DNA from: Variovorax terrae
GTDB taxonomy: Bacteria; Pseudomonadota; Gammaproteobacteria; Burkholderiales; Burkholderiaceae_C
Length of the DNA: 64,000 nucleotides
Direction of reading: 5' to 3'
NCBI RefSeq assembly: GCF_022809125.1
Contig: NZ_JALGBI010000003.1
Coordinates: 496,001-560,000, forward strand
Shown here: positions 33,273 through 41,691 of the stretch, piece after piece
Layout of the letters: each line of letters opens with the position of its first letter
Numbering within the stretch: position 1 is the first letter of the stretch
Program-made: the position numbers and the translations under genes
The notes under the pieces: generated by a model
Databases searched by the model: none
What the model was told of the DNA's origin: nothing
Seen by the model: the letters and a program-made list of their open reading frames with translations, nothing else

Positions 33273-34889
33273 TCAGAGGCCGGCGGCCAGGACTTGCTGG
33301 AAGAAGCCGCGCGCCGCTGCGTTGCAGAAGGGCGGAACCAGGGAGCCGTGGTAGGCCTGCGTCACGGCGCTCACGCCGCCGTCGGTGGCACCGGCGGCGA
33401 CGGCGGCGGCCGCGGTCTGCGATTTGGCCGTGGCGAAGCCGACCTTGGCCGCCGCATAGGGGTCGCTGGCGCCGCTGGGGGCCGAGTCGACGTCCAGCAC
33501 GCTCAGCAGGCCGGCGGGCATGGCGGCCGGCGACGGCGCGGTCCAGAACCCTTGCATCACCAGGGTGTTGACGCTGTAGAACACCGTGGGGTCGCCATTG
33601 CCGCCGCACAGCAGCACCGGGCGCGTGGGCGTCCAGTTGCGCAGGTCGTTCTTCTTGAAGGCCTGGCGCATCGGGTGCGCAGGCGCGGCCGCCGCGACAA
33701 CGGTGGTCACCGTGGGCACCGCGCCGTCGGGATTGGCGATGGCGTCCAGCAGGTAGCCGAGGCGTGCGTTGTTGTTGATCAGGTAGCTGGTGCCGAAGCC
33801 GAGCGCGAACAGCGGCGCCAGGGCGGGCGGCGTGGTCGGCGGCGTGATGGCGTTCAGGGTGGGCTGCAGCGACGGCGGCGAGCCGGCCGGTGCGGTGGGC
33901 GGCGTGCTGTTGAACAGCGCGGTCTGCGGCAGCTTGCCCTGCTGGAACAGTGTGGTGATCGGCGTGGTCGAGGGCAGCAGCGTGTCGATGCCGGTCGCGT
34001 AGACCGGGTTGTAGATGTCGGTCAGGTTGCTGTAGATGTTGCCGTAGGCCTTCTGGAAGCTGGTGGACAGCAGTGGCGTGAAGACGGTAGAGCCGAGGTT
34101 CACGTTGCCGTAGTACACCGCGTCGCCCAGGGCGGCCAGCGCGTAGGGGCCGGACATCGGCGCGGCGGCCGTGACCGTCTGGCCGGCGGCCTGCAGCGCC
34201 TTGTGCGTGGCCATTGCCACGTGCCCGCCCTGCGAGTAGCCGGTGATGAACAGCTTGCCCGAGTCCGCGGCGCCGACGTTGGGCAGCGCCTTGCGCGCGG
34301 CGGCCAGCACGTCGATCATTTCCTTGGACTGCTGGTCGGCGTTCAGGTAGGGGTGGTAGGGCAGCCTGGAGGTGTCATAGCCCGCGTAGTTGGGCGCGAT
34401 CACGATGAAGCCCTGCGCCGCGTAGGTGGCGGCCACCAGCGCGCTTTCGCTGTAGGCGGCGTTCTTGGAGTCGATGATGTTGGCGATGTTGTAGGCCTTG
34501 TCGGTCGTCGTGCCGTGGGCGTACAGCACCATCGGCCGCGCGCCCGAGCAGGCGGGGTCGGTGCCGGTCGGCACGATCAGCGCGCCGGTGGCGTTGGTGG
34601 CCTCGCCGGCACCGCCGACGGTGCCGTACTGCAGGTAGTAGAAGCTGACGCCGCACTTGGGCGCGCCCGCCACCGCCAGCAGGCTCTGGCCGCTGGCGCT
34701 CGCGCTCAGGTTGCCCTGGAACGCGCTGGCCGTCAGCGCCGTCACGCGCAACGGCGGGTTGAACTGCAGCGACCCGCGCGCCCCGCTATTGTCCGTGGTG
34801 GTGGTACCGCCGGGATCCGATCCCCCGCCGCCGCAGGCCGCGACGAACACGGCCGCAGCGACGGCGGCCAACCCTGTCAACTTCTTCAT
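33273..34889 (-). CDS. secreted alpha/beta-hydrolase (lipase-like) lipoprotein
   Basis: 538 residues from ATG 34889, with GGAGAAC upstream; a longer frame to 35015 is rejected because it hides the lipoprotein signal (AAVFVAAC then GGGGSDP). The nucleophile elbow is GYSQGG, preceded by VLYAHGTTTDKAYNI and FIVIAPNYAGYDTS. A later VLLCGGNGDPTVFYSVN gives a probable acid residue, and QAYHGSLVPPFC a probable His. This fits the secretory-lipase or large esterase group. A TetR-type dyad lies 26 bp upstream and ompW follows, making a two-gene unit likely for ester or lipid use. Confidence 0.82.
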   Translation of the reverse strand: MKKLTGLAAVAAAVFVAACGGGGSDPGGTTTTDNSGARGSLQFNPPLRVTALTASAFQGNLSASASGQSLLAVAGAPKCGVSFYYLQYGTVGGAGEATNATGALIVPTGTDPACSGARPMVLYAHGTTTDKAYNIANIIDSKNAAYSESALVAATYAAQGFIVIAPNYAGYDTSRLPYHPYLNADQQSKEMIDVLAAARKALPNVGAADSGKLFITGYSQGGHVAMATHKALQAAGQTVTAAAPMSGPYALAALGDAVYYGNVNLGSTVFTPLLSTSFQKAYGNIYSNLTDIYNPVYATGIDTLLPSTTPITTLFQQGKLPQTALFNSTPPTAPAGSPPSLQPTLNAITPPTTPPALAPLFALGFGTSYLINNNARLGYLLDAIANPDGAVPTVTTVVAAAAPAHPMRQAFKKNDLRNWTPTRPVLLCGGNGDPTVFYSVNTLVMQGFWTAPSPAAMPAGLLSVLDVDSAPSGASDPYAAAKVGFATAKSQTAAAAVAAGATDGGVSAVTQAYHGSLVPPFCNAAARGFFQQVLAAGL

Positions 34890-34914
34890 GTTGTGTTCTC
34901 CGGTTGTGAAAATA

Positions 34915-34926
34915 GAACGATCGTTC
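34915..34926 (-). promoter_or_regulatory. TetR-type operator before the lipase-ompW unit
   Basis: GAACGATCGTTC is a perfect 12-bp palindrome in the leader, 26 bp upstream of the lipase start. Short dyads with AACG/CGTT arms are typical of TetR-family sites. No TetR gene is in the window. Confidence 0.45.
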
Positions 34927-35040
34927 GTTTTTTCACTCACAATGTTACGGCTGCCCCTGTGCAAGTTACACGGGGTAACTACCGATGGCAAATGGGGAGC
35001 CCACTCCAGCGGCAAAGCGCCGGGCAGGGTAGAGGCGAAG

Positions 35041-35301
35041 TCAGCGCGCGCGGTAGCGCAGCTTCATCAGCAGGATGGAGAGCGCCAGGGCCACCGTGAC
35101 GGCATTGGCCGCCACCACGGGCCAGGCGCCGGCCAGCAGGCCGTACACCAGCCACAGCGCTACGCCGGCCGTGAACACGCTGTACATGCCGAGCGAGATG
35201 CCGCTCACGTCGCGCGTGCGGAAGGTCAGCCAGGCCTGCGGCACGAAGCTCAGCGTGGTGCAGAAGGCGGCGAGGTAGCCGATCAGTTCGGTGGTGGGCA
35301 T
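35041..35301 (-). CDS. SemiSWEET-type sugar transporter (PQ-loop)
   Basis: 86 residues with three membrane segments, the size of a bacterial SemiSWEET half-transporter. Features: ELIGYLAAFCTTLSFVPQAW with the PQ motif in helix 1, then TRDVSGISLGMYSVFTAGVALWLVYGL and VVAANAVTVALALSILLMKLRYR. These work as dimers to move sugars or small solutes across the inner membrane. The gene stands alone between the lipase unit and dacB; the substrate is unknown. Confidence 0.88.
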   Translation of the reverse strand: MPTTELIGYLAAFCTTLSFVPQAWLTFRTRDVSGISLGMYSVFTAGVALWLVYGLLAGAWPVVAANAVTVALALSILLMKLRYRAR

Positions 35302-35359
35302 GGTGTCGGCGGAAGCACGTTCTTCTAAGACAAAGAGGCGGCCCGGCGGGAGCGCCGGG

Positions 35360-36769
35360 TCAATGGTCCTTGGCAGCCCAGTCGATCAGGGCGTCGAGCG
35401 CCGGGCGCGCGGCGGCGGCGTTGGCGTGGTTGACGATGGCCACCAGCACGTAGCGCCGCCCGCTGGCCGCGTGCACGAAGCCGGCCACGCCGGCCACGTC
35501 GCGCAGGCTGCCGGTCTTGAGGTGGGCCGCGCCCACCGCCCGGGCCTTGCTGCGGCGCAGGGTGCCGTCGACACCGGTGACCGGCAGCGAGGACACCAGC
35601 TCCGGCATCACGGGCGAGAGCCAGGCCGCCTGCAGCAGGCGCGCCAGCGCCTGCGCGCTGAGGCGGTCGCTGCGGCTCAGGCCCGAACCATTCTCGGTGA
35701 AGGGCGCATCGGGCGTGCCGAAGCGCTCCTTCCACCACTGGGCCAGCCACTCGCGCGAGCCCTCGAACGTGCCCAGCCCCTTTTGCTGCAGGCTCAGGGT
35801 GAGGAACACCTGCTGCGCCATCACGTTGTTGCTGTACTTGTTGATGTCGCGCACCACCTCGGCCAGAGCCGGCGAGCCGGCCTCGAAGGCCGGCTGCAGG
35901 CCGGCCGGCACGCGCCCGTCGCGCACCTGGCCGGCCAGCCGGCCGCCCATGTCGCGCCACAGCCCCTGCACGGCGCGCAGGGCGTAGCTGGCGGGCTCGA
36001 CGTAGGCCACGGGCCAGGTCTTCTCGCCGCAGGCCAGCGGGTAGGCGCCGGCGAAGCGGATGCGCTGCGGGTCGCCGAAATCGGCCTTCAGCGCGCCGCG
36101 CCAGTCGCCGCAGTCGGCCGCGCCGTTCGCCAGCGGCACGGCGGCCTGCATCTGCACGCCGGCCAGCGGCGGCTCGAAGCTCACCTGCGCGCTGCCGGCC
36201 GCGCGGTCGGGCTGGAAGGTCATCATGACCGACTTGAAGTTCACCAGCAGCGCATCGGGCGCGGCGTTGTAGGGGCGCAGCGGCTCGCCGTCGAAGGCGC
36301 CCGGGTCCTGCGGCGCCACCTCGAACGCGCTGCGGTCCAGCACGATGTCGCCGGCGATGGCCTTCACGCCCAGGCCCTGCACCCGGCGCAGCAGCAGCCA
36401 CAGCCGCTCCAGCACCAGCTTGGGATCGCCCTGGCCCCGGATGTAGAGGTTGCCGAACAGCGTGCCGTCGCGCACCGCGCCTTCCATGAACACCGGCGTG
36501 CTCCAGGTGAAGGCCGGGCCCAGCTGGTCGAGCGCCGCGTAAGTGGTCACCAGCTTCATGATCGATGCCGGGTTGACCTGGGCGCCCGCGCGATGACTCA
36601 GGCGCGGCGCGGCGCGGCCCTCGGCGTCGGCCACCAGCATCGTCACGGCGTCGCGCGGGATGCGGGCCCGGGCCAGCGCGGCGTCGACCTCCGCCGGCAG
36701 CGGCTGCGCCAGCGCCGCCGCGGCGGCCAGTCCGGCCAGCGCGCCGGCGAGAAGGCTCTTGAATGTCAT
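35360..36769 (-). CDS. dacB: D-alanyl-D-alanine carboxypeptidase/endopeptidase (PBP4 type)
   Basis: 469 residues from ATG 36769; the longer frame to 36976 would put ~70 unrelated residues before the signal peptide and overlap the divergent EamA gene. Signal peptide about 1-21. Penicillin-binding motifs: S69-I-M-K72 (nucleophile and general base), SNN in RDINKYSNNVMAQQ, and KTG in AAHLKTGSLRDVAG. The large insert between SxxK and SxN is typical of class C PBPs (PBP4/DacB). It trims and cleaves peptidoglycan cross-links in the periplasm. Confidence 0.94.
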   Translation of the reverse strand: MTFKSLLAGALAGLAAAAALAQPLPAEVDAALARARIPRDAVTMLVADAEGRAAPRLSHRAGAQVNPASIMKLVTTYAALDQLGPAFTWSTPVFMEGAVRDGTLFGNLYIRGQGDPKLVLERLWLLLRRVQGLGVKAIAGDIVLDRSAFEVAPQDPGAFDGEPLRPYNAAPDALLVNFKSVMMTFQPDRAAGSAQVSFEPPLAGVQMQAAVPLANGAADCGDWRGALKADFGDPQRIRFAGAYPLACGEKTWPVAYVEPASYALRAVQGLWRDMGGRLAGQVRDGRVPAGLQPAFEAGSPALAEVVRDINKYSNNVMAQQVFLTLSLQQKGLGTFEGSREWLAQWWKERFGTPDAPFTENGSGLSRSDRLSAQALARLLQAAWLSPVMPELVSSLPVTGVDGTLRRSKARAVGAAHLKTGSLRDVAGVAGFVHAASGRRYVLVAIVNHANAAAARPALDALIDWAAKDH

Positions 36770-36842
36770 GGGCCGATTATCCGTTGCAAGGTTGATCCGG
36801 CCCGCCGCGGCAGAGCGGCGCCGCCCCCTCGATAATCGGGCC

Positions 36843-37829
36843 ATGCGCCTTTCTCCCCGGGCGACCGGCATCGCCGCCGCGGTCGTCACCGTCATCATCT
36901 GGACCTCCTTCATCGTCATCGCCCGGGCCTCGGCCCAGCGCACGCTCGGCCCGTTCGACATCGCCTTCCTGCGCATCCTCGGCGCCAGCTGCGTGCTGCT
37001 GCCCTGGGGCGCGTGGCTGGTGCGCCGCCACGGCCTGCCGGGCTGGCTCGGGCTGTCGCCGCTGTCGTTCCGGCTGACCGCGCTGACGGGCCTGTTCGGC
37101 GGCCTGCTCTATGCCATGCTGGCCTACAGCGGCTTTTTCTACGCGCCCGCGGTGCACGCCTCGGTGCTGATGCCCGGCAGCCTGCCGCTGTGGACCACCC
37201 TGCTGGCGGCGCTGATCCTGCGCGACCGCATCACGCCGGCGCGTGCCCTGGGGCTGGCCTGCATCGTCGCGGGCGACCTGCTGGTGGGCGGCAGCAGTCT
37301 GCTCGGCGCGTTCTCCGGCGGCCAGGTCTGGAAGGGCGACCTGCTGTTCATGAGCGCGGCGTTCTGCTGGGCGGTCTACAGCGTGCTGGCGCGCCGCCAC
37401 GGGCTGGACGCCGTGCGGGCGACCATCGCCGTCACGGTGTTCGCCTTCATCGCCTATGTGCCGGCCTACACGCTGCTGACGGCGTGGGGCGCGATGCCCA
37501 GCCGCCTGGGCGCGGCCCCGGCCGGCGAGGTGCTGTTCCAGCTGCTGTTCCAGGGCGGGGGCTCGGTGGTGATCTCGGGCATCACCTTCACCAAGATGGT
37601 CCAGCACTTCGGCCCGGTGCGCTCGACCATGCTGACCGCGCTGGTGCCGGGCCTGTCGGCGCTGGGGGCGGTGCTGTTCCTGGGCGAGCCGCTGTACTGG
37701 AACCTGCTGGCCGGGCTGGCGCTGGTGACGGCGGGCATCGTGTTCGGCGTGCGGGGCACCCTGGCGCCGACCGGGGCTGCTATGAAAAAAGTAGCTGCCG
37801 AAGACCGCTGCATGCGGACATCGGGCTGA
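36843..37829 (+). CDS. EamA/DMT-family exporter 1
   Basis: 328 residues from ATG 36843, with about ten membrane segments in two EamA halves (VTVIIWTSFIVIARASAQ ... and GDLLFMSAAFCWAVYSVLARRHG ... ALVPGLSALGAVLFLGEPLYWNLLAGLALVTAGI). It exports metabolites of unknown identity. The C-terminal 17 residues (AAMKKVAAEDRCMRTSG) are translated from a dispersed repeat (37779-37845) that also supplies the stop codon, so the native C-terminus was probably replaced or extended. Divergent from dacB. Confidence 0.88.
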   Translation: MRLSPRATGIAAAVVTVIIWTSFIVIARASAQRTLGPFDIAFLRILGASCVLLPWGAWLVRRHGLPGWLGLSPLSFRLTALTGLFGGLLYAMLAYSGFFYAPAVHASVLMPGSLPLWTTLLAALILRDRITPARALGLACIVAGDLLVGGSSLLGAFSGGQVWKGDLLFMSAAFCWAVYSVLARRHGLDAVRATIAVTVFAFIAYVPAYTLLTAWGAMPSRLGAAPAGEVLFQLLFQGGGSVVISGITFTKMVQHFGPVRSTMLTALVPGLSALGAVLFLGEPLYWNLLAGLALVTAGIVFGVRGTLAPTGAAMKKVAAEDRCMRTSG

Positions 37830-37845
37830 TTTGACCTGAAAATGG
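37779..37845 (+). repeat. dispersed GCT-N11-AGC repeat, copy 9 (spans the EamA stop)
   Basis: GCTATGAAAAAAGTAGC (37779-37795), then TGCCGAAGACCG, ATGCGGACATCGGG and TGATTTGACCTGAAAA. It ends 8 nt before the tsaB ATG, so it also forms the tsaB leader. Confidence 0.75.
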
Positions 37846-37852
37846 CGCCTGC

Positions 37853-38536
37853 ATGAAGATTCTGGCCTTCGACACCAGCACCGAGACCCTGTCCATCGCC
37901 CTGGGCGACGGCGCGCGCGTCTGGCTGCATGCCGGCGCGGGCGGCGCCCAGGCCTCGGCCACGCTGATCCCGGCCATCGAGGCGCTGATGGCGCAGGCCG
38001 GCCTGGGCTTCGCGCAGCTCGACGCCATCGCCTTCGGCCGCGGCCCCGGCTCGTTCACCGGGCTGCGCACCGCCTGCGCGGTGGCGCAGGGGCTGGCTTT
38101 CGGCGCCGCCGTGCCGGTGCTGCCGATCGACACCCTGCTGGCCGTGGCCGAGGAGGCCCGCCACCACCACGGCGCCACGCGCGTGATGGCCGTGCTCGAT
38201 GCGCGCATGGACGAGGTGTACGCGGCCAGCTACGAATTCGACGGCCGGCAGTGGCGCCAGCAGGCGCAGGCCGGCCTGGCGAAGCCCGAAGCCCTGAGCC
38301 TGGCGCCGGGCTGGGCGCTGGCCGGCAATGCGTTCGCCGCCTACGGCGCGCGCCTGCCCGCGGCGGCGGCGCGCCTGGACGCGCTGCCCACGGGCGCCGC
38401 GCTGCTGCGGCTGGCCCCGGCCCTGCTGGCCGCCGGCGCGGCCGTGCCGGCCGACCAGGCCCTGCCGCTCTACATTCGCGATAAAGTGGCAAAAACAACC
38501 GAGGAGCGCGCCGCCGACAAGGCCGCCGCCCCCTGA
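37853..38536 (+). CDS. tsaB: tRNA t6A biosynthesis protein TsaB
   Basis: 227 residues. TsaB is the inactive-paralogue scaffold of TsaD in the t6A complex. Motifs: MKILAFDTSTETLSIAL, IAFGRGPGSFTGLRTACAVAQGLAFG, and VLDARMDEVYAASYEF, all characteristic. rimI follows after 3 bp, then udg overlapping, giving the common tsaB-rimI-udg order. Its substrate supplier, the Sua5 enzyme, is encoded 6 kb upstream. Confidence 0.94.
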   Translation: MKILAFDTSTETLSIALGDGARVWLHAGAGGAQASATLIPAIEALMAQAGLGFAQLDAIAFGRGPGSFTGLRTACAVAQGLAFGAAVPVLPIDTLLAVAEEARHHHGATRVMAVLDARMDEVYAASYEFDGRQWRQQAQAGLAKPEALSLAPGWALAGNAFAAYGARLPAAAARLDALPTGAALLRLAPALLAAGAAVPADQALPLYIRDKVAKTTEERAADKAAAP

Positions 38537-38539
38537 CCG

Positions 38540-39007
38540 ATGAGCGCCGTCTTCAACACCATCGAAGCCCAGTTCGAGCCGCTGACCGAAGCGCGGCTCG
38601 ACGAGGTCGCGGCCATCGAGCAGACCGCCTACGCGCACCCCTGGTCGCGCGGCAACTTCGCCGACTCGCTGCGCTCGGGCTACCAGGCGCAGTTGCTCAC
38701 GGCGGGCGAGCAGATCCTTGGCTACTTCGTCGCCATGAAGGGCGTGGACGAGGTGCACCTGCTCAACATCACGGTGGTGCCCGCGAGCCAGGCGCAGGGC
38801 TGGGGCCGCGTGATGCTGGACGCGCTGTCGATCTGGTCGCGCGGCCAGGGCGCGCAGTGGCTGTGGCTCGAAGTGCGCGTGAGCAACCAGCGCGCCCTGC
38901 AGATCTACGAGCGCCACGGCTTTCGCCGCGTCGGCGAACGCAAGAACTACTACCCCGCCCATGGCGGCCAGCGCGAGGATGCGGTGGTGATGAGCCTGAA
39001 GCTATGA
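38540..39007 (+). CDS. rimI: ribosomal protein S18 alanine N-acetyltransferase-like
   Basis: 155 residues, GNAT fold: AAIEQTAYAHPWSRGNFADSL at the N-terminus (typical of RimI), HLLNITVVPASQAQGWGRVMLDAL with the Q-x-x-G-x-G/A-like acetyl-CoA loop, and VRVSNQRALQIYERHGFRRVGERKNYYP. Located directly after tsaB, the classic RimI context. It acetylates the N-terminus of S18 and perhaps other proteins. The stop overlaps the udg start (ATGA). Confidence 0.92.
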   Translation: MSAVFNTIEAQFEPLTEARLDEVAAIEQTAYAHPWSRGNFADSLRSGYQAQLLTAGEQILGYFVAMKGVDEVHLLNITVVPASQAQGWGRVMLDALSIWSRGQGAQWLWLEVRVSNQRALQIYERHGFRRVGERKNYYPAHGGQREDAVVMSLKL

Positions 39008-39858
39008 GCCTCGATCTCGACGAACGCCAGCGCGCGATGCTGGAGGCGATGCACGTCAAGGTCTGGTTTCCCCAGACCCCGGTGCAGGCCGCCGCCGCGG
39101 CCGAGACGGCCGTGCCCGCCCGCCCCGCAACGGCGCCTGTGGCCATCGCGGCTGCTCCTGAAAAGAGAGCAGCCAATGACCCGCCGATGCGGACTTCCGG
39201 CCAAAATGAGCCCGAAAACCGGCCCGTGGCGCGCGCCCCGCGCCCCGCCGGCATCGGGGCCATGGACTGGCCCGCGCTGCAGGCCGCCGTGGCCGGCTGC
39301 CAGGCCTGCAGGCTGTGCGAGCGGCGCAAGAACACCGTGTTCGGCGTCGGCCAGGCCCCGGCGGCGCCCGGGCAGCCGCCCCGGGCCGACTGGCTGATCG
39401 TCGGCGAGGCGCCCGGCGAGAACGAGGACCTGCAGGGCGAGCCCTTCGTCGGCCAGGCCGGCAAGCTGCTCGACAACATGCTCAAGGCCATCGGGCTCGA
39501 CCGGCACCACAACGTCTTCATCGCCAACGTGCTCAAGTGCCGCCCGCCCGGCAACCGCAACCCCGAGCCCGAGGAAGTGGCGCAGTGCGAGCCCTACCTG
39601 CGCCGCCAGGTGGAGCTGCTGCAGCCCCGCATCATCCTGGCCATGGGCCGCTTCGCCGTGCAGTCGCTGCTGCAGACCACCGAGCCGATCGGTCGCCTGC
39701 GCGGACGCAGCCACACCTACCACGGCGTGCCCGTGATCGTGACCTACCACCCCGCCTACCTGCTGCGCAGCCTGCCCGACAAGGCCAAGGCCTGGGCCGA
39801 CCTGTGCCTGGCGCTTGAGCTCATGCAGCAGCAGGCTGGCTCGGCCGGTCCGGGCTAA
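39004..39858 (+). CDS. uracil-DNA glycosylase, family 4 (Fe-S)
   Basis: 284 residues from ATG 39004. The catalytic domain covers about 95-275: Fe-S ligands in CQACRLC (C99, C102, C105 region), GEAPGENEDLQGEPFVGQAGKLLD, NVLKCRPPGNRNPEPEE, and VTYHPAYLLR with the catalytic-region His. It excises uracil from DNA. The N-terminal ~85 residues are a low-complexity Ala/Pro linker, part of which (AAPEKRAANDPPMRTSGQNEPEN) is encoded by a dispersed repeat at 39154-39218. It overlaps the converging EamA 2 gene by 4 bp. Confidence 0.92.
   Translation: MSLDLDERQRAMLEAMHVKVWFPQTPVQAAAAAETAVPARPATAPVAIAAAPEKRAANDPPMRTSGQNEPENRPVARAPRPAGIGAMDWPALQAAVAGCQACRLCERRKNTVFGVGQAPAAPGQPPRADWLIVGEAPGENEDLQGEPFVGQAGKLLDNMLKAIGLDRHHNVFIANVLKCRPPGNRNPEPEEVAQCEPYLRRQVELLQPRIILAMGRFAVQSLLQTTEPIGRLRGRSHTYHGVPVIVTYHPAYLLRSLPDKAKAWADLCLALELMQQQAGSAGPG
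39154..39218 (+). repeat. dispersed GCT-N11-AGC repeat, copy 10 (inside the udg linker)
   Basis: GCTCCTGAAAAGAGAGC (39154-39170), then AGCCAATGACCC, GATGCGGACTTCCGGCC, AAAATGAGCCCGAAAA. In frame, in a region where insertion is likely harmless. Confidence 0.7.
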
Positions 39859-40769
39859 TTTCTCGCCGCGCCGAGCGGGCTCGCGGCCGGGGCCTGGCGC
39901 GACGGCCACAGCACCGAGGCGATCGCCGCCATCATCAGCGCCACCGAGGCCCAGTCCTGCCAGTGCAGCACCTCGCCCAGCCACAGCGCGCCCGAGAACA
40001 CGCCGAGCACCGGGATCAGCATCACGCTCAGCGTGGACGCCACCGGCGGCAGGCCGCGCGCTAGGTAGAACCAGGCGGCCTGCGCGAAGCCGAACACCAG
40101 CACCGCGTTGAACGCGATGGCGCTCCAGGTGACCCCGGACGGCGCCCGCCACTGCGGCCGCTCGAACAGCACGGCCAGCGTGCTGACCACGAGCGTGGTC
40201 AGCGCCGTCATCCAGAACGAGATCGTGAGCGTCGGCACCGGCAGGGTGGTGCGGCGCAGCATCTGCGTGCCGACGGCCCAGGTCGCGGCGCCGGTGAGCA
40301 TCAGCAGCACGCCCAGCGGCCGGCCCGTGAGGTGGGTGAGTTCGTGCCACAGCAGCAGCAACACGCCCAGCGCCGCGGCCGCCACGCCGGCCCAGGCGCG
40401 CGGCAGCAGGCGGTTGCCGAAGAACAGCGCGCCGAACACGGCCGAGAAGATCGGCATGGTGTAGCCCAGGATCGCCGCGCGCCCGCTGGACAGCGACTGG
40501 ACGGCCACGATGATCAGGCTGTGCCAGACGAACATGTTGAAGAACGCCAGCCAGAACAGCTCGCGCCAGTGCGCGCGCGGCACGCGGAACGGTATCTTCA
40601 TCGCCACCAGCGCCAGCCCCAGCAGCGGCAGGCCCAGCCACATCGAGATCATGCGGAAGGTCAGCGGCGGGTAGTCGGTCACCCCCAGCTTCATGATCGG
40701 CCAGTTCAGGCCCCAGACCAGGGTGAGGGCGACGAGGGTGACGAGTTGTTGCTTCGAGAGCTGCGGCAT
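39855..40769 (-). CDS. EamA/DMT-family exporter 2
   Basis: 304 residues from ATG 40769; a much longer antisense frame upstream (through pyrF) is not coding. Two EamA domains: TLVALTLVWGLNWPIMKLGVTDYPPLTFRMI and GVLLMLTGAATWAVGTQMLRR ... PVASTLSVMLIPVLGVFSGALWLGEVLHWQDW. Ten membrane helices expected. It exports metabolites of unknown identity. Divergent from pyrF (63 bp between starts) and overlapping the udg end by 4 bp. Confidence 0.88.
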   Translation of the reverse strand: MPQLSKQQLVTLVALTLVWGLNWPIMKLGVTDYPPLTFRMISMWLGLPLLGLALVAMKIPFRVPRAHWRELFWLAFFNMFVWHSLIIVAVQSLSSGRAAILGYTMPIFSAVFGALFFGNRLLPRAWAGVAAAALGVLLLLWHELTHLTGRPLGVLLMLTGAATWAVGTQMLRRTTLPVPTLTISFWMTALTTLVVSTLAVLFERPQWRAPSGVTWSAIAFNAVLVFGFAQAAWFYLARGLPPVASTLSVMLIPVLGVFSGALWLGEVLHWQDWASVALMMAAIASVLWPSRQAPAASPLGAARN

Positions 40770-40832
40770 GGGGCGATTGTGCCCAAAGGGCCGCCGGCCG
40801 GTGCGCGCGGGGCCGCGCCTTAAAATCGGGCC

Positions 40833-41660
40833 ATGACCTTTCTCGACATGCTGCGCGCCGCCGGGCGCCAGAACGGCTCGATGCTGTGCGTGGGGCTGGA
40901 CCCCGAGCCCACGCGCTTTCCGTCCCGGCTCAAGGGCGACGCCAACAAGATCTACGACTTCTGCGCGCACATCGTCGACGCCACGGCCGACCTCGCGATC
41001 GCCTTCAAGCCGCAGATCGCCTACTTCGCCGCGCACCGCGCCGAAGGCCAGCTCGAACGCCTGATGGAACACATGCGCCGCGTGGCGCCGCAGGTGCCCA
41101 TCATCCTGGACGCCAAGCGCGGCGACATCGGCTCCACCGCCGAGCAGTACGCGCGCGAAGCCTTCGAGCGCTACGGCGCCGACGCCGTCACGCTGTCGCC
41201 CTTCATGGGCTTCGACTCGGTGCAGCCCTACCTCAAGTTCGAAGGCAAGGGCGCCTTCCTGCTGTGTCGCACCTCCAACCCCGGCGGCGACGACCTGCAG
41301 AACCAGCGGCTGTCGTCGGTGCCCGGCGAGCCGCTGCTGTACGAGCACGTGGCGCGCCTCGCGCAGGGGCCGTGGAACCTCAACGGCCAGCTCGGCCTGG
41401 TGGTCGGCGCCACCTACCCGGCCGAGATCGAGCGCGTGCGCGCGCTGGCGCCCACGCTGCCGCTGCTGATCCCCGGCGTGGGCGCGCAGGGCGGCGACGC
41501 GGTGGCCACCGTCAAGGCCGGCTGGCGCGAAGACGCGCCCATCATCGTCAACTCCTCGCGCGCCATCCTCTACGCCTCGGGCGGCGACGACTTCGCCGAG
41601 GCCGCGCGGCACGAGGCGTTGCGCACGCGCGACCTGCTGCAGCAGGCCGCCCGCGCCTGA
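40833..41660 (+). CDS. pyrF: orotidine 5'-phosphate decarboxylase, type 2
   Basis: 275 residues, the long PyrF form found in betaproteobacteria and mycobacteria. It decarboxylates OMP to UMP. Motifs: [48 protein letters not shown] (catalytic D-A-K-R-G-D), [16 protein letters not shown] and [15 protein letters not shown]. The start [10 protein letters not shown] is typical. Confidence 0.96.
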   Translation: MTFLDMLRAAGRQNGSMLCVGLDPEPTRFPSRLKGDANKIYDFCAHIVDATADLAIAFKPQIAYFAAHRAEGQLERLMEHMRRVAPQVPIILDAKRGDIGSTAEQYAREAFERYGADAVTLSPFMGFDSVQPYLKFEGKGAFLLCRTSNPGGDDLQNQRLSSVPGEPLLYEHVARLAQGPWNLNGQLGLVVGATYPAEIERVRALAPTLPLLIPGVGAQGGDAVATVKAGWREDAPIIVNSSRAILYASGGDDFAEAARHEALRTRDLLQQAARA

Positions 41661-41691
41661 TCCCACCGCCGCCAGCCGACCGAGGGGCGCG

